Assembly: GCF_000157895.3 (NCBI RefSeq)
Contig: NC_022663.1
Span: 186,001 to 250,000 of the forward strand
DNA length: 64,000 nt
DNA from: Mycobacterium kansasii ATCC 12478
Lineage (GTDB): Bacteria > Actinomycetota > Actinomycetes > Mycobacteriales > Mycobacteriaceae
Direction: 5' to 3'
Shown: in pieces, positions 8,215-16,625 of the stretch
How positions within the stretch are numbered: the stretch's first letter is position 1
Layout of the letters: the number at the start of each line of letters is the position of its first letter
Notes under the pieces: generated by a model
What the model saw: the letters and a program-made list of their open reading frames with translations, nothing else
Told to the model about the DNA's origin: nothing
Databases searched by the model: none
Program-made: the position numbers and the translations under genes

Positions 8215-9282
8215 ATGCGAATCATCGATGCCGACGGACACGTCGCCGAAAACCCGTCACTGGCTATCGAAGCACTCAAGCGCTGGCCGCAGTACGTCCA
8301 AGCCAGCAGCGACGGGCGGCCCGGACTGAGAATCGAAGGCCGCAACTACCCGGAGGACACGGGACCCGGCGCCGGCTGCCCGCCCCAGCACGGGATCACC
8401 ACGGCAGGCGACCTCCACACCGCGACCACCGACGGCGTGCTCGGTGACGCCGACCGCGATCACCTCGACACGATGGTGCTGTATCCCAGCCTCGGATTGT
8501 GCGTGCCCAGCCTGGAAAACCCGGATTTCGCAGCGGGTTTCGCACGTCTGTACAACCAGTGGATCGCCGATTTCTGTGCGCCGTCCAACGGCCGGCTGCG
8601 CGGCGTGGCCGTGACCCCGATCGAACACGGCCAGGTGGCCATCGACATCATGGCCGAAGCCAAAGACCTCGGGCTGGTCGCCACCCTGGTGCCGCCGGCA
8701 CTCAAGACCCGCAACCTCGACCATCCTGACCTCGACCCGTTCTACGCCGCCGCCGTCGAACTGCAGATGCCGCTCGGCATTCACGGCGCCCCCGGTATTC
8801 ATCTGCCCAAGATCGGCGTGGACCGCTTCACCAACTACATCCAGGTGCACTGCATCAGTTTTCCGTTCGATCAGATGACGGCGATGACCGCGCTGGTTTC
8901 CGGAGGCGTCTTCGAACGCCATCCCCAATTGCGGGTCGCCTTCCTCGAAGCGGGCGCCGGCTGGGTGCCGTTCTTCATCGACCGCCTGCACGAGCATTAC
9001 GAAAAGCGCGGCGACTGGATCGAGGGCGGGTGGCGCCATGACCCCCACGACTACTGGCGGGCCGGCAATATCTGGGTGACCTGTGAGCCCGAGGAGCCGA
9101 TCCTGCCGGGCGTGATCGACGTACTCGGCGACGATTTCATCATGTTCGCCAGCGACTACCCGCACTGGGACGGCGAATGGCCGGAGAGCACAAAGCATCT
9201 GCGTACCCGCTCCGACATCAGCGAAGAGTCGCGGGAAAAGATCGGCGGCCGCAACGCCCAGCGCTTCTACGCGCTGAATTAA
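8215..9282 (+). CDS. Amidohydrolase-family protein (ACMSD-like metal-dependent hydrolase)
   Basis: This 355-residue protein belongs to the amidohydrolase-related group that includes aminocarboxymuconate-semialdehyde decarboxylase. Visible marks are MRIIDADGHVAEN at the N-terminus, the LGIHGAPG strand with a metal-ligand His near residue 187, AFLEAGAGWVPFFIDRLHEHY, and the late FASDYPHWDGEWP with the conserved Asp. The first HxH pair is reduced to DADGH, common in this mycobacterial subgroup. The ATG was chosen because it starts the domain; an in-frame ATG ten codons upstream is also possible. It is divergent from nanT with a 38-base gap and is not part of the M. tuberculosis order I remember. 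Confidence 0.8.
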   Translation: MRIIDADGHVAENPSLAIEALKRWPQYVQASSDGRPGLRIEGRNYPEDTGPGAGCPPQHGITTAGDLHTATTDGVLGDADRDHLDTMVLYPSLGLCVPSLENPDFAAGFARLYNQWIADFCAPSNGRLRGVAVTPIEHGQVAIDIMAEAKDLGLVATLVPPALKTRNLDHPDLDPFYAAAVELQMPLGIHGAPGIHLPKIGVDRFTNYIQVHCISFPFDQMTAMTALVSGGVFERHPQLRVAFLEAGAGWVPFFIDRLHEHYEKRGDWIEGGWRHDPHDYWRAGNIWVTCEPEEPILPGVIDVLGDDFIMFASDYPHWDGEWPESTKHLRTRSDISEESREKIGGRNAQRFYALN

Positions 9283-9297
9283 TGGCAGGATCGGCGT

Positions 9298-9696
9298 ATG
9301 GGCCCTTTTCTGGTTCGTGCGGCGTTGACGGGGTTTGCGTTGTGGGTGGTCACCCTGTGCGTTCCGGGGGTGCGCTTTGTCGGCGGTGATACGACGCTGC
9401 AGCGGGTCCTCATCATCTTCGTCGTCGCGGTGATCTTCGGATTGGTTAATGCGATCATCAAGCCGATCGTGCAATTGCTGTCGATCCCCCTGTACATCCT
9501 CACCCTGGGTCTTTTTCACATCGTGATCAATGCGTTCATGCTCTGGATCACCGCCCAAATCACCAAGGACACCACGCATTGGGGCCTGCAGATCGACCAT
9601 TTCTGGTGGAGCGCGATCTGGGCGGCGATCCTGTTGTCGATCGTGAGCTGGCTACTGTCGCTGCTGACTCGCCGCGCCGCGCGCAGTCGCAGTTAG
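9298..9696 (+). CDS. Small membrane protein, phage holin family IV type
   Basis: This 132-residue protein has four hydrophobic segments (about residues 3-24, 32-56, 62-84 and 104-126). The pattern FGLVNAIIKPIVQLLSIPLYILTLGLFHIVINAFML is typical of the DUF360 / mycobacterial phage holin IV family. A conserved polar Asn-Lys-Pro sits inside the second helix. The function in chromosomes is not established and there is no phage context here. It starts 15 bases after the amidohydrolase, so the two are likely cotranscribed. Position matches Rv1903. Confidence 0.8.
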   Translation: MGPFLVRAALTGFALWVVTLCVPGVRFVGGDTTLQRVLIIFVVAVIFGLVNAIIKPIVQLLSIPLYILTLGLFHIVINAFMLWITAQITKDTTHWGLQIDHFWWSAIWAAILLSIVSWLLSLLTRRAARSRS

Positions 9697-9704
9697 CTGA
9701 CCGG

Positions 9705-10496
9705 TCAGCGCGCCCGCCATCGCGGCGGTCGCTTCTCGGCAAAAGCGCGCGGCCCCTCTTTGGCGTCCTCGGTCTCGAAGATTCGGTCGCTGTGACGAGT
9801 CTCGTTGTCGTATGCGGACTCGAGGTCGAATGCCAGGCCTTCGACGGCGGATTGCTTGGTTGCCGACACCGCCAGCGGCGCATTGGCGGCAATCCGCGCC
9901 GCGTAGTCATAAGCGGTATCCATCAGCCGGTCCGCGGCGACCACGCGGTTGATCAGCCCCATGGCCAGCGCGCGCTCCGCATCCACCAGGTCGGCCGTCA
10001 GCAGCAGCTCCATCGCAAACGCGTAGGGAATCTGGCGCGGCAGTCGCACGGTGCTACCGCCACCCGCGAAAAGTCCGCGTTTGGGCTCCATCACCGCGAA
10101 CCGCGCCTCGGGTACGGCCACCCGGATGTCGGTCAGGCCCAGCATTTCGAAGCCGCCCGCGACACACGTGCCGTTCACCGCGGCGACGATCGGCTTGTAC
10201 ACCGGGAAGCGATGCAAGACGGCGTGGATAGCGTCGTCCTTGTTCCACCCTTCGGGCCGGGGAAGATCCCCGGTCAGCTCGGGGATGAACTTCTTGAGGT
10301 CGGCTCCGGTACAGAAGTCGTGCCCGACGCCGGTGATGACGGCGACCCAGGCATTGGCGTCATCGCGAAAGGCGGCCCAGGCGTGGGCGAGGTCGCGGAA
10401 ATGCGCCATGTCGAGAGAGTTGCGCGCCTCGGGCCGGTTGATTGTGATGGTGACAATGTGGTCGAGGTGGTCATGCTGCGTGTAATCGATGCTCAC
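9705..10496 (-). CDS. Enoyl-CoA hydratase/isomerase family protein (crotonase)
   Basis: This 263-residue protein has the crotonase fold, which handles acyl-CoA thioesters. The first oxyanion-hole motif is HDFCTGADLKKF near residue 60, and the second is VNGTCVAGGFEMLGLTDIRVA near residue 110. The usual two glutamates of true hydratases are not both clear: the region after the second motif reads EARFAVMEPKRGLFAGGGST, resembling hydratase Glu positions only partly. It could therefore be an isomerase or another crotonase. The GTG start follows from the MSIDYTQHDHLDHIVTITINRPEARNSL opening. It converges with the holin-family gene and faces away from the STAS gene. Confidence 0.88.
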   Translation of the reverse strand: MSIDYTQHDHLDHIVTITINRPEARNSLDMAHFRDLAHAWAAFRDDANAWVAVITGVGHDFCTGADLKKFIPELTGDLPRPEGWNKDDAIHAVLHRFPVYKPIVAAVNGTCVAGGFEMLGLTDIRVAVPEARFAVMEPKRGLFAGGGSTVRLPRQIPYAFAMELLLTADLVDAERALAMGLINRVVAADRLMDTAYDYAARIAANAPLAVSATKQSAVEGLAFDLESAYDNETRHSDRIFETEDAKEGPRAFAEKRPPRWRAR

Positions 10497-10770
10497 CGCG
10501 TTATTGGCCGGTTTCTCTTAGCAGTAGCAAGCTTTGATCAGATAGTAGTGATGTCGCCCGGCCCGCTGGTCGCAGGGCCAAGAACGTGCCCGCCGTCATG
10601 AATTCCGCAAAATTTGGTTTTAGACATCCTTCTTTTTCAGGATCTGTTACACATATGCTTACTACCACTGTGAAAACAGGGCACTCCTAGCCAGGACGAT
10701 CACCCGCGCGCCTTCCCACAGCGAGGACGGCAGCATTTGGCACCACACGACGGACGGGACGTTGCACAAG

Positions 10771-11193
10771 ATGGACACTGTCGCGCTCGGAGCATCCTCC
10801 GGTCCCGCGAGCACGCGGCTGAGTTTGCAACTAGGTGACGCGCAAAGCGGTCTGCGGGCGGTCACCGAATCTACCGGCTCGGCTGTTGTGGTCCACGTCG
10901 GTGGTGACATCGATGCCAGTAACGAGGCAGTCTGGCAACGGTTGGTGACCCGCAGCGCCGCCATCGCCGTCGCGCCGGGTCCGTTTGTCATCGACGTCAG
11001 AGACCTTGAGTTCATGGGGTCGTGCGCGTATGCCGTACTGGCGCAGGAATCGGTGCGGTGCCGCCGTCGTGGCGTGAACCTGCGGCTGGTCAGCAACCAG
11101 CCGATCGTGGCCCGCACGATCGCCGCGTGCGGCCTGCGTCGCCTGCTGCCGATGTACAGCTCGGTCGAGAACGCGCTGGCGCCGCCGGCCTGA
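10771..11193 (+). CDS. STAS-domain anti-sigma factor antagonist
   Basis: This 140-residue STAS-domain protein resembles SpoIIAA-type anti-anti-sigma factors, which bind anti-sigma kinases and free sigma factors. The core runs from about residue 35 (AVVVHVGGDIDASN) through the helix-cap FVIDVRDLEFMGSCAYAVL at about 75-93. The phosphorylation-site motif is usually DSSG; here it is MGSCA, keeping one serine but losing the Asp and Gly, so phospho-control may differ. The ATG is preferred because a GGGA ribosome site lies about 11 bases upstream; a TTG three codons earlier is also in frame. The 270 bases before it are AT-rich and likely hold the promoter. Position matches Rv1904c-region STAS protein. 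Confidence 0.8.
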   Translation: MDTVALGASSGPASTRLSLQLGDAQSGLRAVTESTGSAVVVHVGGDIDASNEAVWQRLVTRSAAIAVAPGPFVIDVRDLEFMGSCAYAVLAQESVRCRRRGVNLRLVSNQPIVARTIAACGLRRLLPMYSSVENALAPPA

Positions 11194-11196
11194 CGC

Positions 11197-12159
11197 TCAT
11201 TGCGCGCCGACGAGGCGCGCCACCTCCCGCGCACATCCCCACGACAGCGTTACTCCGTTGGCGCTGTGACCGTAGTTGTGGATACACCGCGCCCGGCCGA
11301 GCGGCTCGGATTCCACCCGCACCGACGGGCGATCGGGACGCAGCCCGGTGATCGTCTCGATCACCGCGGCCTGGCCAAGCCGCGGCTCGATCCGCCGGCA
11401 GCGCTGCAGGATCCGTCCGGTCACCGCGGGGTCCGCAGTCGTGTCCCAGCGGTCGGCGATACTGATGCCGCCGCAGACCACGCGCTGCGGGTGGGGGAAG
11501 TAGCAGACCCATTCCGGGGCGTCGTTGCGTTCCAGAAATATCTGCTGCAGACCGGGATTGGCCATGACAACATGCTGGCCGAACAGCGGCCGCAACGTGT
11601 CGTCGCCGGTCAGCTCTGCGGCGCCGAGACCGGCACAGTTCACCACGATCGGTGCGGCCTCGGTGGCCTCGGCCAGCGACCGTACCGGATGGATCTCGAT
11701 CTCGCAGCCGGCCGCGGCCAACCGCTTGGTCAGGTAGTCGAGGTAGTGGGGCATGTCGATCATGGGCAGCGTGGAGCGAAACCCCGCCGGAAAGCCTTCG
11801 GGTATTTCGGCCGGATCGGCCGGCCGAAGGTCGGGGATCAACGCGACCTGCGGCGGCAGCGCCGCGTCCACGGGTAAGTCACCGACAGTAAGGGCAGGTG
11901 CCATGCGCACTCCGGTGGCTGGGTCCTTGGCGAGTTCGCCGAACACGCGCAGCGATTCCGCCGCCCAAGCCAACGTCTTGGCGACAGGCTCGGTGAATAC
12001 CGGGCCCCACACGGCCCCGGCCACCGCCGAGGTCGTGTCCTGCGGCATCGCGGCGGTCCAGACCTGCACCGGCCACCCCGCTTCGGCCAGGCACAGCGCT
12101 GAAGTCAATCCGCTGACGCCGGCACCGATGACGACGACCTGTTGCACACGGTCAGCCAC
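11197..12159 (-). CDS. aao: D-amino acid oxidase
   Basis: This FAD enzyme of 320 residues oxidises D-amino acids to imino acids with hydrogen peroxide release. The dinucleotide-binding motif VVVIGAGVSGLTSALCLAEAG is at residues 8-28. The family pattern continues with SAVAGAVWGP near residue 45, VVNCAGLGAAEL near 175, and the C-terminal signature CIHNYGHSANGVTLSWGCA around 290-308, which carries the DAO-type His-Asn-Tyr-Gly-His motif. The GTG start gives a short MADRVQQ lead into the FAD motif. Position matches Rv1905c. It lies 37 bases downstream of the secreted-protein gene's start side on the same strand and is convergent with the STAS gene. Confidence 0.92.
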   Translation of the reverse strand: MADRVQQVVVIGAGVSGLTSALCLAEAGWPVQVWTAAMPQDTTSAVAGAVWGPVFTEPVAKTLAWAAESLRVFGELAKDPATGVRMAPALTVGDLPVDAALPPQVALIPDLRPADPAEIPEGFPAGFRSTLPMIDMPHYLDYLTKRLAAAGCEIEIHPVRSLAEATEAAPIVVNCAGLGAAELTGDDTLRPLFGQHVVMANPGLQQIFLERNDAPEWVCYFPHPQRVVCGGISIADRWDTTADPAVTGRILQRCRRIEPRLGQAAVIETITGLRPDRPSVRVESEPLGRARCIHNYGHSANGVTLSWGCAREVARLVGAQ

Positions 12160-12177
12160 AGCAGCGCTACCCGGCCG

Positions 12178-12642
12178 TCAGGACTGTGGCACCCGTTGGC
12201 CGGTCGGGCCAAGCAGCCCGTTGAGGATCGCCAGATCGGTTTGCAGCTGGGCACCTGCCGCGGGCCCCGGAACTTCCGCCGGCGCGGTGCCCTCGCCGGT
12301 GATCTGCCAGGGCTGGCATCCGGATGTCCTGAATGCCTTGTCGGTCGGCTCGATCTGTACAACCTGCGGCTTCTTGCTCAGGGCATTGTCGAGCAGCGCG
12401 CCTTCGGGATTGCCTAACCGCTTCCAATAACAGGTGCCGTTCCCGACAGGTCCGGCAGAGCTGTAGGTGCCCGGCGCGATGTCCGTGCCCACCGTATAGG
12501 TGCCGTCGTGATCGATGGTCGTCTTGGGTGCAGACGGCGGCGCCGGCTGGGGGTCGGCGGCGGCCACGCCGGCGGATCCGGCCCAGCCCGCGAGGATCAG
12601 CCCCGCAACGAGAAATCGGGCGGCCGGCGCCTTCGAACTCAT
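12178..12642 (-). CDS. Secreted protein of unknown function (Rv1906c-like)
   Basis: This 154-residue protein begins with a clear signal peptide: basic start, hydrophobic run FLVAGLILAGWAGSAGVA, and an AAADP cleavage region near residue 29. The mature part has TIDHDGTYTVGTDIAPGTYSSAGP, a beta-rich pattern common in mycobacterial secreted proteins, and three cysteines that could include one disulfide. Function is not known. It lies 18 bases upstream of aao on the same strand, so cotranscription is likely although the products sit on opposite sides of the membrane. Confidence 0.8.
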   Translation of the reverse strand: MSSKAPAARFLVAGLILAGWAGSAGVAAADPQPAPPSAPKTTIDHDGTYTVGTDIAPGTYSSAGPVGNGTCYWKRLGNPEGALLDNALSKKPQVVQIEPTDKAFRTSGCQPWQITGEGTAPAEVPGPAAGAQLQTDLAILNGLLGPTGQRVPQS

Positions 12643-12896
12643 AGCTCAGCAGCCTACCGGGACGGGCAGCCAATTTCGAACCGCCGGCTCGGTGCGAATC
12701 ACTCGCAACGGTGAGGACCGACCACGTGGCGCGTGTGGAATCGCAGGCAAGACCAGCCGGCACGACCGGCGATCGTCGTTTGCGTGAACGGGGGTTGGGG
12801 TATCCACCATGACTGCGGGCGCCTAGCGGGACCATGGTGGGCCGCAACGCAACTGGAGTCGACGACACAGGTGACGGGGTCGAGGGAGGGGAGGAC

Positions 12897-13211
12897 ATGA
12901 TGCTGTGGCTTGCCGTGCCGCTCATTGTGGCGGGTGTGGCGTCGTTTGCCGTGGGCTTTGTGCTTGTCACGAACGGCACCGCGGTGGCGCCACGGCGCCG
13001 CACCGACGAAGACCCAACCGGTATCAAGAGGGCCGCCTCGCGGGTGGCGTGGCCGGACGTATTCCGGCGAATGCCCAATAGTTTCGCCGTCACGCTGGAC
13101 GAAAACGCCGACCGCAGTGACCGGCTCGCGGCGGTTGGGTCCCTCTGTGTGCTGATTGCCGTCCTGGCCTGGTGCATCGCCGTCTTGGCGTTGATCACCA
13201 CCTTCGTGTGA
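12897..13211 (+). CDS. Small membrane protein of unknown function
   Basis: This 104-residue protein has hydrophobic segments at about residues 3-25 and 77-103, flanking a basic cytoplasmic-type loop with ASRVAWPDVFRRMPNS. Two adjacent ATG codons follow a strong purine run (GGGAGGGGAGG), which fixes the start. It is divergent from the secreted-protein gene and convergent with the SRPBCC operon. I do not recognise the family. Confidence 0.65.
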   Translation: MMLWLAVPLIVAGVASFAVGFVLVTNGTAVAPRRRTDEDPTGIKRAASRVAWPDVFRRMPNSFAVTLDENADRSDRLAAVGSLCVLIAVLAWCIAVLALITTFV

Positions 13212-13252
13212 GTCCGAAGTTAACGCAGCACTCCCCGGCGCCGGAAGCCAGA

Positions 13253-13750
13253 TCACGGGTCCAGTCGGGTGACCCGCCCGGCGCAACCCAGCGCATGCTC
13301 GTAGGTCTTGAGGTTGTCGCGCGAAATAGCCGCGTGCACAGGGCGTTCGAGGAAGCAGCGCAGCACCGGGTGGTAGGCGTGGTACGTCTCGTGAAAGGTC
13401 AGCACCGTTGTGCCGTCGGGCTGTTCGTCGAGTTGGTGATAGCCCTCGGCGCGCGACCATAGCGGCGCGCCGACGGCCACATACCGTGACAGCTTGTTGA
13501 TCTTTGCCTCCGTGACGGTCTCGAACGACCGCCCCTTACCACCGGACAGCAGGTACTTGGGCACCTCGAAAATGCAGGTGCGGACCAGACCTTCGCCGGC
13601 CTCGTCTCCTTCGTGCAAAATCTCCATGCTGCCCGTCGGCCACCTGAGCACCCTCGGACGCGCAGAATTCGGCGGCGCGGGCGGATGCAGCACCCGCCAC
13701 ACCTTGTTCGGGGGCGCATCGACGTGAAATCGCACGGTGTAGGACTGCAT
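13253..13750 (-). CDS. SRPBCC (START-like) family protein
   Basis: This 165-residue protein has the ligand-binding SRPBCC/polyketide-cyclase pattern. It begins with MQSYTVRFHVDAPPNKVWRVLHPP (strand, then the first helices). Strands follow, and it ends with the long C-terminal helix region LERPVHAAISRDNLKTYEHAL. These proteins bind hydrophobic small molecules in a deep cavity; the ligand here is unknown. The ATG overlaps the stop of the nitroreductase by one base (TGATG), showing translational coupling in a three-gene operon with the genes at 13750 and 14410. Confidence 0.75.
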   Translation of the reverse strand: MQSYTVRFHVDAPPNKVWRVLHPPAPPNSARPRVLRWPTGSMEILHEGDEAGEGLVRTCIFEVPKYLLSGGKGRSFETVTEAKINKLSRYVAVGAPLWSRAEGYHQLDEQPDGTTVLTFHETYHAYHPVLRCFLERPVHAAISRDNLKTYEHALGCAGRVTRLDP

Positions 13751-14391
13751 CAGCTTTCTCCAACAGGCTGTTCCCAGGCATCCCAATAAGTGACGGTCTC
13801 CACGGGCGGCCGCGCGGCCGGACGGAAGTCGGTGCCGATGGTGTAGGCGACCGGGAACAGCGCAGCCTGGGTGACCGTGTCCGGGATTCCGAGCACCCCG
13901 GCCACCTCTTTCTCCTTTGCCAGATGCATCGTCGTCCACACCGATCCCAAGCCGCGGGATCGCAGCGCAAGCAGGAAGCTCCAGCCGGCCGGGATGATCG
14001 ACGCCCAGGCCGACGCGGCGACCAGCCGGTTACTTTCGTCGATGCGCCGCTGCAGGCAGGGAATGACATGCACCGGAACACGGGCCAGCGTCTCGGTTAG
14101 GCCGAGCGCGCTGCGATACACCCGCTGGGTCTGCGGATCGGATGCGGTGGCCGCGGCCCGGGCGAGATACTCGGCGCCGACGCTGCGGTAGATGTCGGCG
14201 ACCGCCGCACGCTTGTCGGCGTCGGTGATCACCAGCCAGCGCCAATCCTGGGCATTGCTGGCGGTAGGGGCCTGGGTGGCCAGCCGCAGGCACTCGAGAA
14301 TCACCTCACGGCCCACCGGCCGGTTCAGATCGAGGCGTCGGCGTACCGACCGCGTGGTGGTGAGCAGCTCGTCGACCGAGGCTAGGTCCAC
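13750..14391 (-). CDS. Nitroreductase-family FMN oxidoreductase
   Basis: This 213-residue protein is an FMN-dependent nitroreductase-like enzyme. The N-terminus has TTRSVRRRLDLNRPVGREVILECLRLATQAPTASNAQDWRWLVI, the usual R-S-x-R phosphate-binding motif followed by the A-P-x-x-x-N-x-Q-x-W motif. The C-terminal GLGSVWTTMHLAKEKEVAGVLGIP matches the region closing the FMN site. Substrates in the family include nitroaromatics, quinones and flavins. The start is GTG. It sits between an AhpD-like protein and an SRPBCC protein in one operon, suggesting a small redox detoxification or biosynthetic unit. Confidence 0.88.
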   Translation of the reverse strand: MDLASVDELLTTTRSVRRRLDLNRPVGREVILECLRLATQAPTASNAQDWRWLVITDADKRAAVADIYRSVGAEYLARAAATASDPQTQRVYRSALGLTETLARVPVHVIPCLQRRIDESNRLVAASAWASIIPAGWSFLLALRSRGLGSVWTTMHLAKEKEVAGVLGIPDTVTQAALFPVAYTIGTDFRPAARPPVETVTYWDAWEQPVGES

Positions 14392-14409
14392 GTGAAGTCC
14401 ATTTGTCTC

Positions 14410-14901
14410 CTAGATGTCCATCGCGCAGGACTGGTCGACCCCGAGCACCGTCAGCGAACGCCCCAGGCCCAGGAACACCGCGACGCACAGCGTCAGATCG
14501 AGGATCTCCGCATCGGAGAACAGCGCCCGCAGCCGCCCGAAGAATGCGTCGTCCAGCGACGCGTGGTCGATGGCGAAGCGCTCGGCGAACTCGATGGCAA
14601 GACGTTGGCGTGGCGTGTAGCCGGGGTAGCCGGCGTAGTCCGCGACGTGGTCGTAGAGCTCGGCTGCCGGGGCTTTCGGGCCGGCGTCCCGCAGTGACGG
14701 CGCACGGAAGCCCGAGCACGCGACGCAGTCGTTGATCTGGGCGATACGCATCCTGGCCAGCTCGCGCTCGTCGGCCGGCATGATGCTCTGCTGGTATGCG
14801 CCACGGATCATCCGCTCGACCATGCCACCGAGCTCGGGACGCAGCCTCCAGATCATCGCGGCTTCGCCGCCGGGACCGTCCGGCACGTCAAGTCGGGCCA
14901 T
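14410..14901 (-). CDS. Carboxymuconolactone decarboxylase / AhpD-like protein
   Basis: This 163-residue protein has the all-helical CMD/AhpD fold. A redox-type CxxC occurs in the core motif RIAQINDCVACSGF (Cys at about residues 58 and 61), as in AhpD-type alkylhydroperoxidases. The His that normally follows the CxxC by three residues is replaced, so peroxidase activity is uncertain. The second repeat-like region TPRQRLAIEFAERFAID supports the family. It is the first gene of a three-gene minus-strand operon, 18 bases before the nitroreductase. Confidence 0.8.
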   Translation of the reverse strand: MARLDVPDGPGGEAAMIWRLRPELGGMVERMIRGAYQQSIMPADERELARMRIAQINDCVACSGFRAPSLRDAGPKAPAAELYDHVADYAGYPGYTPRQRLAIEFAERFAIDHASLDDAFFGRLRALFSDAEILDLTLCVAVFLGLGRSLTVLGVDQSCAMDI

Positions 14902-15236
14902 GCGCGAACTCCTGCCGGGTAAATACGACTACCGATCGCAGCAAACCAGATTCTCGGCTTGACTGTCCAGATGTGCGTCGCAGTCCCGGGCCGGGTGCGC
15001 GGCCAGGTGGCGGGCTGGGCCGAACCGCGGGCGGTGGCCGCCGGCTGGCTCGCCTCGCCGAACACCCACTCGGCCGTTGAAACATCGAGTCTTCACGGCA
15101 TCGGTTCTGCGGCCACGGCATCGGTTCTGCGGCTATAGGCGCCATGTGCGACTTGGTGGCGCGGTGAGCGCAGGCTCGATATCACCTCGGCAGGGTCAGC
15201 GACGCGGCGCCGGAATCAACGTGCCAAATAAGCGGC
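14902..15236. other. Intergenic stretch with a 20-base tandem duplication
   Basis: This 335-base stretch separates the AhpD-like gene from the frameshifted remnant. I see no protein-coding frame with convincing codon bias. Its one distinct element is the exact 20-base tandem duplication recorded separately. A promoter for the minus-strand operon should lie at the left end. Confidence 0.4.
15094..15133. repeat. Perfect 20-base tandem duplication
   Basis: Two identical 20-base units (15094-15113 and 15114-15133, beginning CACGGCATCGG) stand head to tail. The arrangement is what a single replication slippage would leave. No function is evident. Confidence 0.9.
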
Positions 15237-15429
15237 ATGAACGACCGCCCCCGAACCCGTCACAACACTCGGTCCAAGCGCGCCGACAAGCACGCCTGTT
15301 GACCTGCTGACCAACGATATTCCGCCCGAGCACCGGGGACCGGGCAGCTACATGTACGAGGCGCTGAAATATCGCGACCAGTGGCAGAGCCGGCTGCTGC
15401 GCACATCGGCGTGGTCGCCGCTTTACTGA
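15237..15429 (+). pseudogene. Frameshifted small gene (possible Rv1893-like)
   Basis: Two adjoining frames on the plus strand look like halves of one small protein. An ATG at 15237 opens a basic segment (MNDRPRTRHNTRSKRADKHA) that ends at a TGA at 15300. From 15298, one base out of phase, a second frame reads VDLLTNDIPPEHRGPGSYM and continues through ALKYRDQWQSRLLRTSAWSP to a TGA at 15427. Both halves keep high third-position GC. A one-base shift near 15295 would restore a protein of about 63 residues. It converges with the nitronate monooxygenase and overlaps its end by seven bases. That layout is reminiscent of Rv1893 beside Rv1894c. A sequencing error is possible. Confidence 0.5.
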
Positions 15430-16382
15430 TTCAGGATTCGTGCGGCGTCGCGGACCATGCGATGCACGATCTCAGCGGCGGGGCGAACGTCGTGGACGAG
15501 TCCTACCGCCTCGCCGACGAGTACCGTGATGACGTCGAAATCCTCTGCCGCAGCCGCTCTTTCGAATTCTTTACGCACGTCCGGCAACCGGGCCGACAAT
15601 TCGGCCTCGTGGCCGTGCCACCTCGCTGTCAAGGCGTTGCCGACCATCCGGGCGTCGTATTCCTCGGGCCAATCACGCTGCCGCACAATGTCATAAACCC
15701 TGGTGCGCACGGTGTCGTCACCGCCGGCCGCGATGCCCCGCTGCCGGGCCCGCGGTGACACCAGCGCCTCGGTCGCCGCCCAGAACCGGGTGCCGACGAG
15801 CACGCCGTCGGCCCCGAGCGCCAGCGCGGCGGCCAGTCCACGGCCGTCGGCGACGCCGCCGGCGGCCACTACCAGCGTTTCCGCCGAGCGTTGCGCTACG
15901 AGGTCGACGACGTCGGGCACCAGCGTGAACGTCGAACGGGCACCCATTCCGTGCCCGCCCGCCTCGCCACCCTGGGCGACGATGATTTGTGCGCCGGCTG
16001 CCAGGGCAAGGCGCGCCTGGTGAAGAGTTTGCACCTGAGCGGTCAGCGGAACTCCGGCGCCGCGAATGCGCTCGGCGAACGGCGTCAGATCGCCGAACGA
16101 CAGCATGATGGTCGCGGGTTGCTGCGCCAGAGCGTTGTCGAGCAGCCCGGGGTTACGTGCCAGGCTCCAGGTGATGAACCCGTATCCGACTCGCGCCCCG
16201 TCGGTTTCGTCGATCTGGGCTAGCAGCCAATCGGCTTCGCCGTAGCCGCCGCCGACGAGACCCAGACCCCCGGCTGCGGTCACCGCCGCCGCGAGCCTGC
16301 CCCCGGAAACCAGGGCCATCGGCGCTAGCAGTATCGGATATTCGATCCCGAAGAATTCGGTCAGGCGGGTGCTCAGCGACAT
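15423..16382 (-). CDS. Nitronate monooxygenase / 2-nitropropane dioxygenase-like
   Basis: This 319-residue FMN enzyme has the TIM-barrel NMO pattern. The opening EFFGIEYPILLAPMALVSGG places the FMN-contacting AP-M motif near residue 18. AAGAQIIVAQGGEAGGHG near 150 carries the catalytic His region. VVAAGGVADGRGLAAALALGADGVLVGTRFWA near 205 is the phosphate-binding part. Such enzymes oxidise alkyl nitronates such as propionate-3-nitronate, and some act on quinones. The ATG is set by a GAAGGAG ribosome site seven bases upstream. Position near the remnant recalls Rv1894c, although the gene lies elsewhere relative to the core order. Confidence 0.88.
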   Translation of the reverse strand: MSLSTRLTEFFGIEYPILLAPMALVSGGRLAAAVTAAGGLGLVGGGYGEADWLLAQIDETDGARVGYGFITWSLARNPGLLDNALAQQPATIMLSFGDLTPFAERIRGAGVPLTAQVQTLHQARLALAAGAQIIVAQGGEAGGHGMGARSTFTLVPDVVDLVAQRSAETLVVAAGGVADGRGLAAALALGADGVLVGTRFWAATEALVSPRARQRGIAAGGDDTVRTRVYDIVRQRDWPEEYDARMVGNALTARWHGHEAELSARLPDVRKEFERAAAAEDFDVITVLVGEAVGLVHDVRPAAEIVHRMVRDAARILNQ

Positions 16383-16610
16383 TGCCACACTCCTTCGAGT
16401 TCTCCGGTGAGTAACGAGCCCGGCCAAGGCCGAAAGAGCAGTCCTCTTGGCCGTTTTGGGTGACCGAGACAATCAGAGGCCACACCGTCTGCATGCTGCA
16501 GCTGTCGCCGCTGGATACCCTTTTCAGGTTAACGGCAGCGAAGCGCGCCGGCTCGCAGCGGCTTGGGCAGGCGACCTGCGGCACTGTCCAAGCTAAGGGT
16601 CTTTCGCCCC

Positions 16611-16625
16611 TACCCAGGTGGGGTA
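16611..16625. promoter_or_regulatory. TACCC-N5-GGGTA palindrome, candidate CsoR/RicR-type copper operator
   Basis: The sequence TACCCAGGTGGGGTA is a perfect five-base inverted repeat with a five-base spacer, the pattern of copper-responsive CsoR/RicR operators in mycobacteria and Bacillus. It is followed at once by TATATG, a possible -10. It lies 229 bases before the left end of the nitronate monooxygenase start (minus strand) and 124 bases before the DUF732 gene (plus strand), so it could serve either. Chance occurrence cannot be ruled out in GC-rich DNA. Confidence 0.45.
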
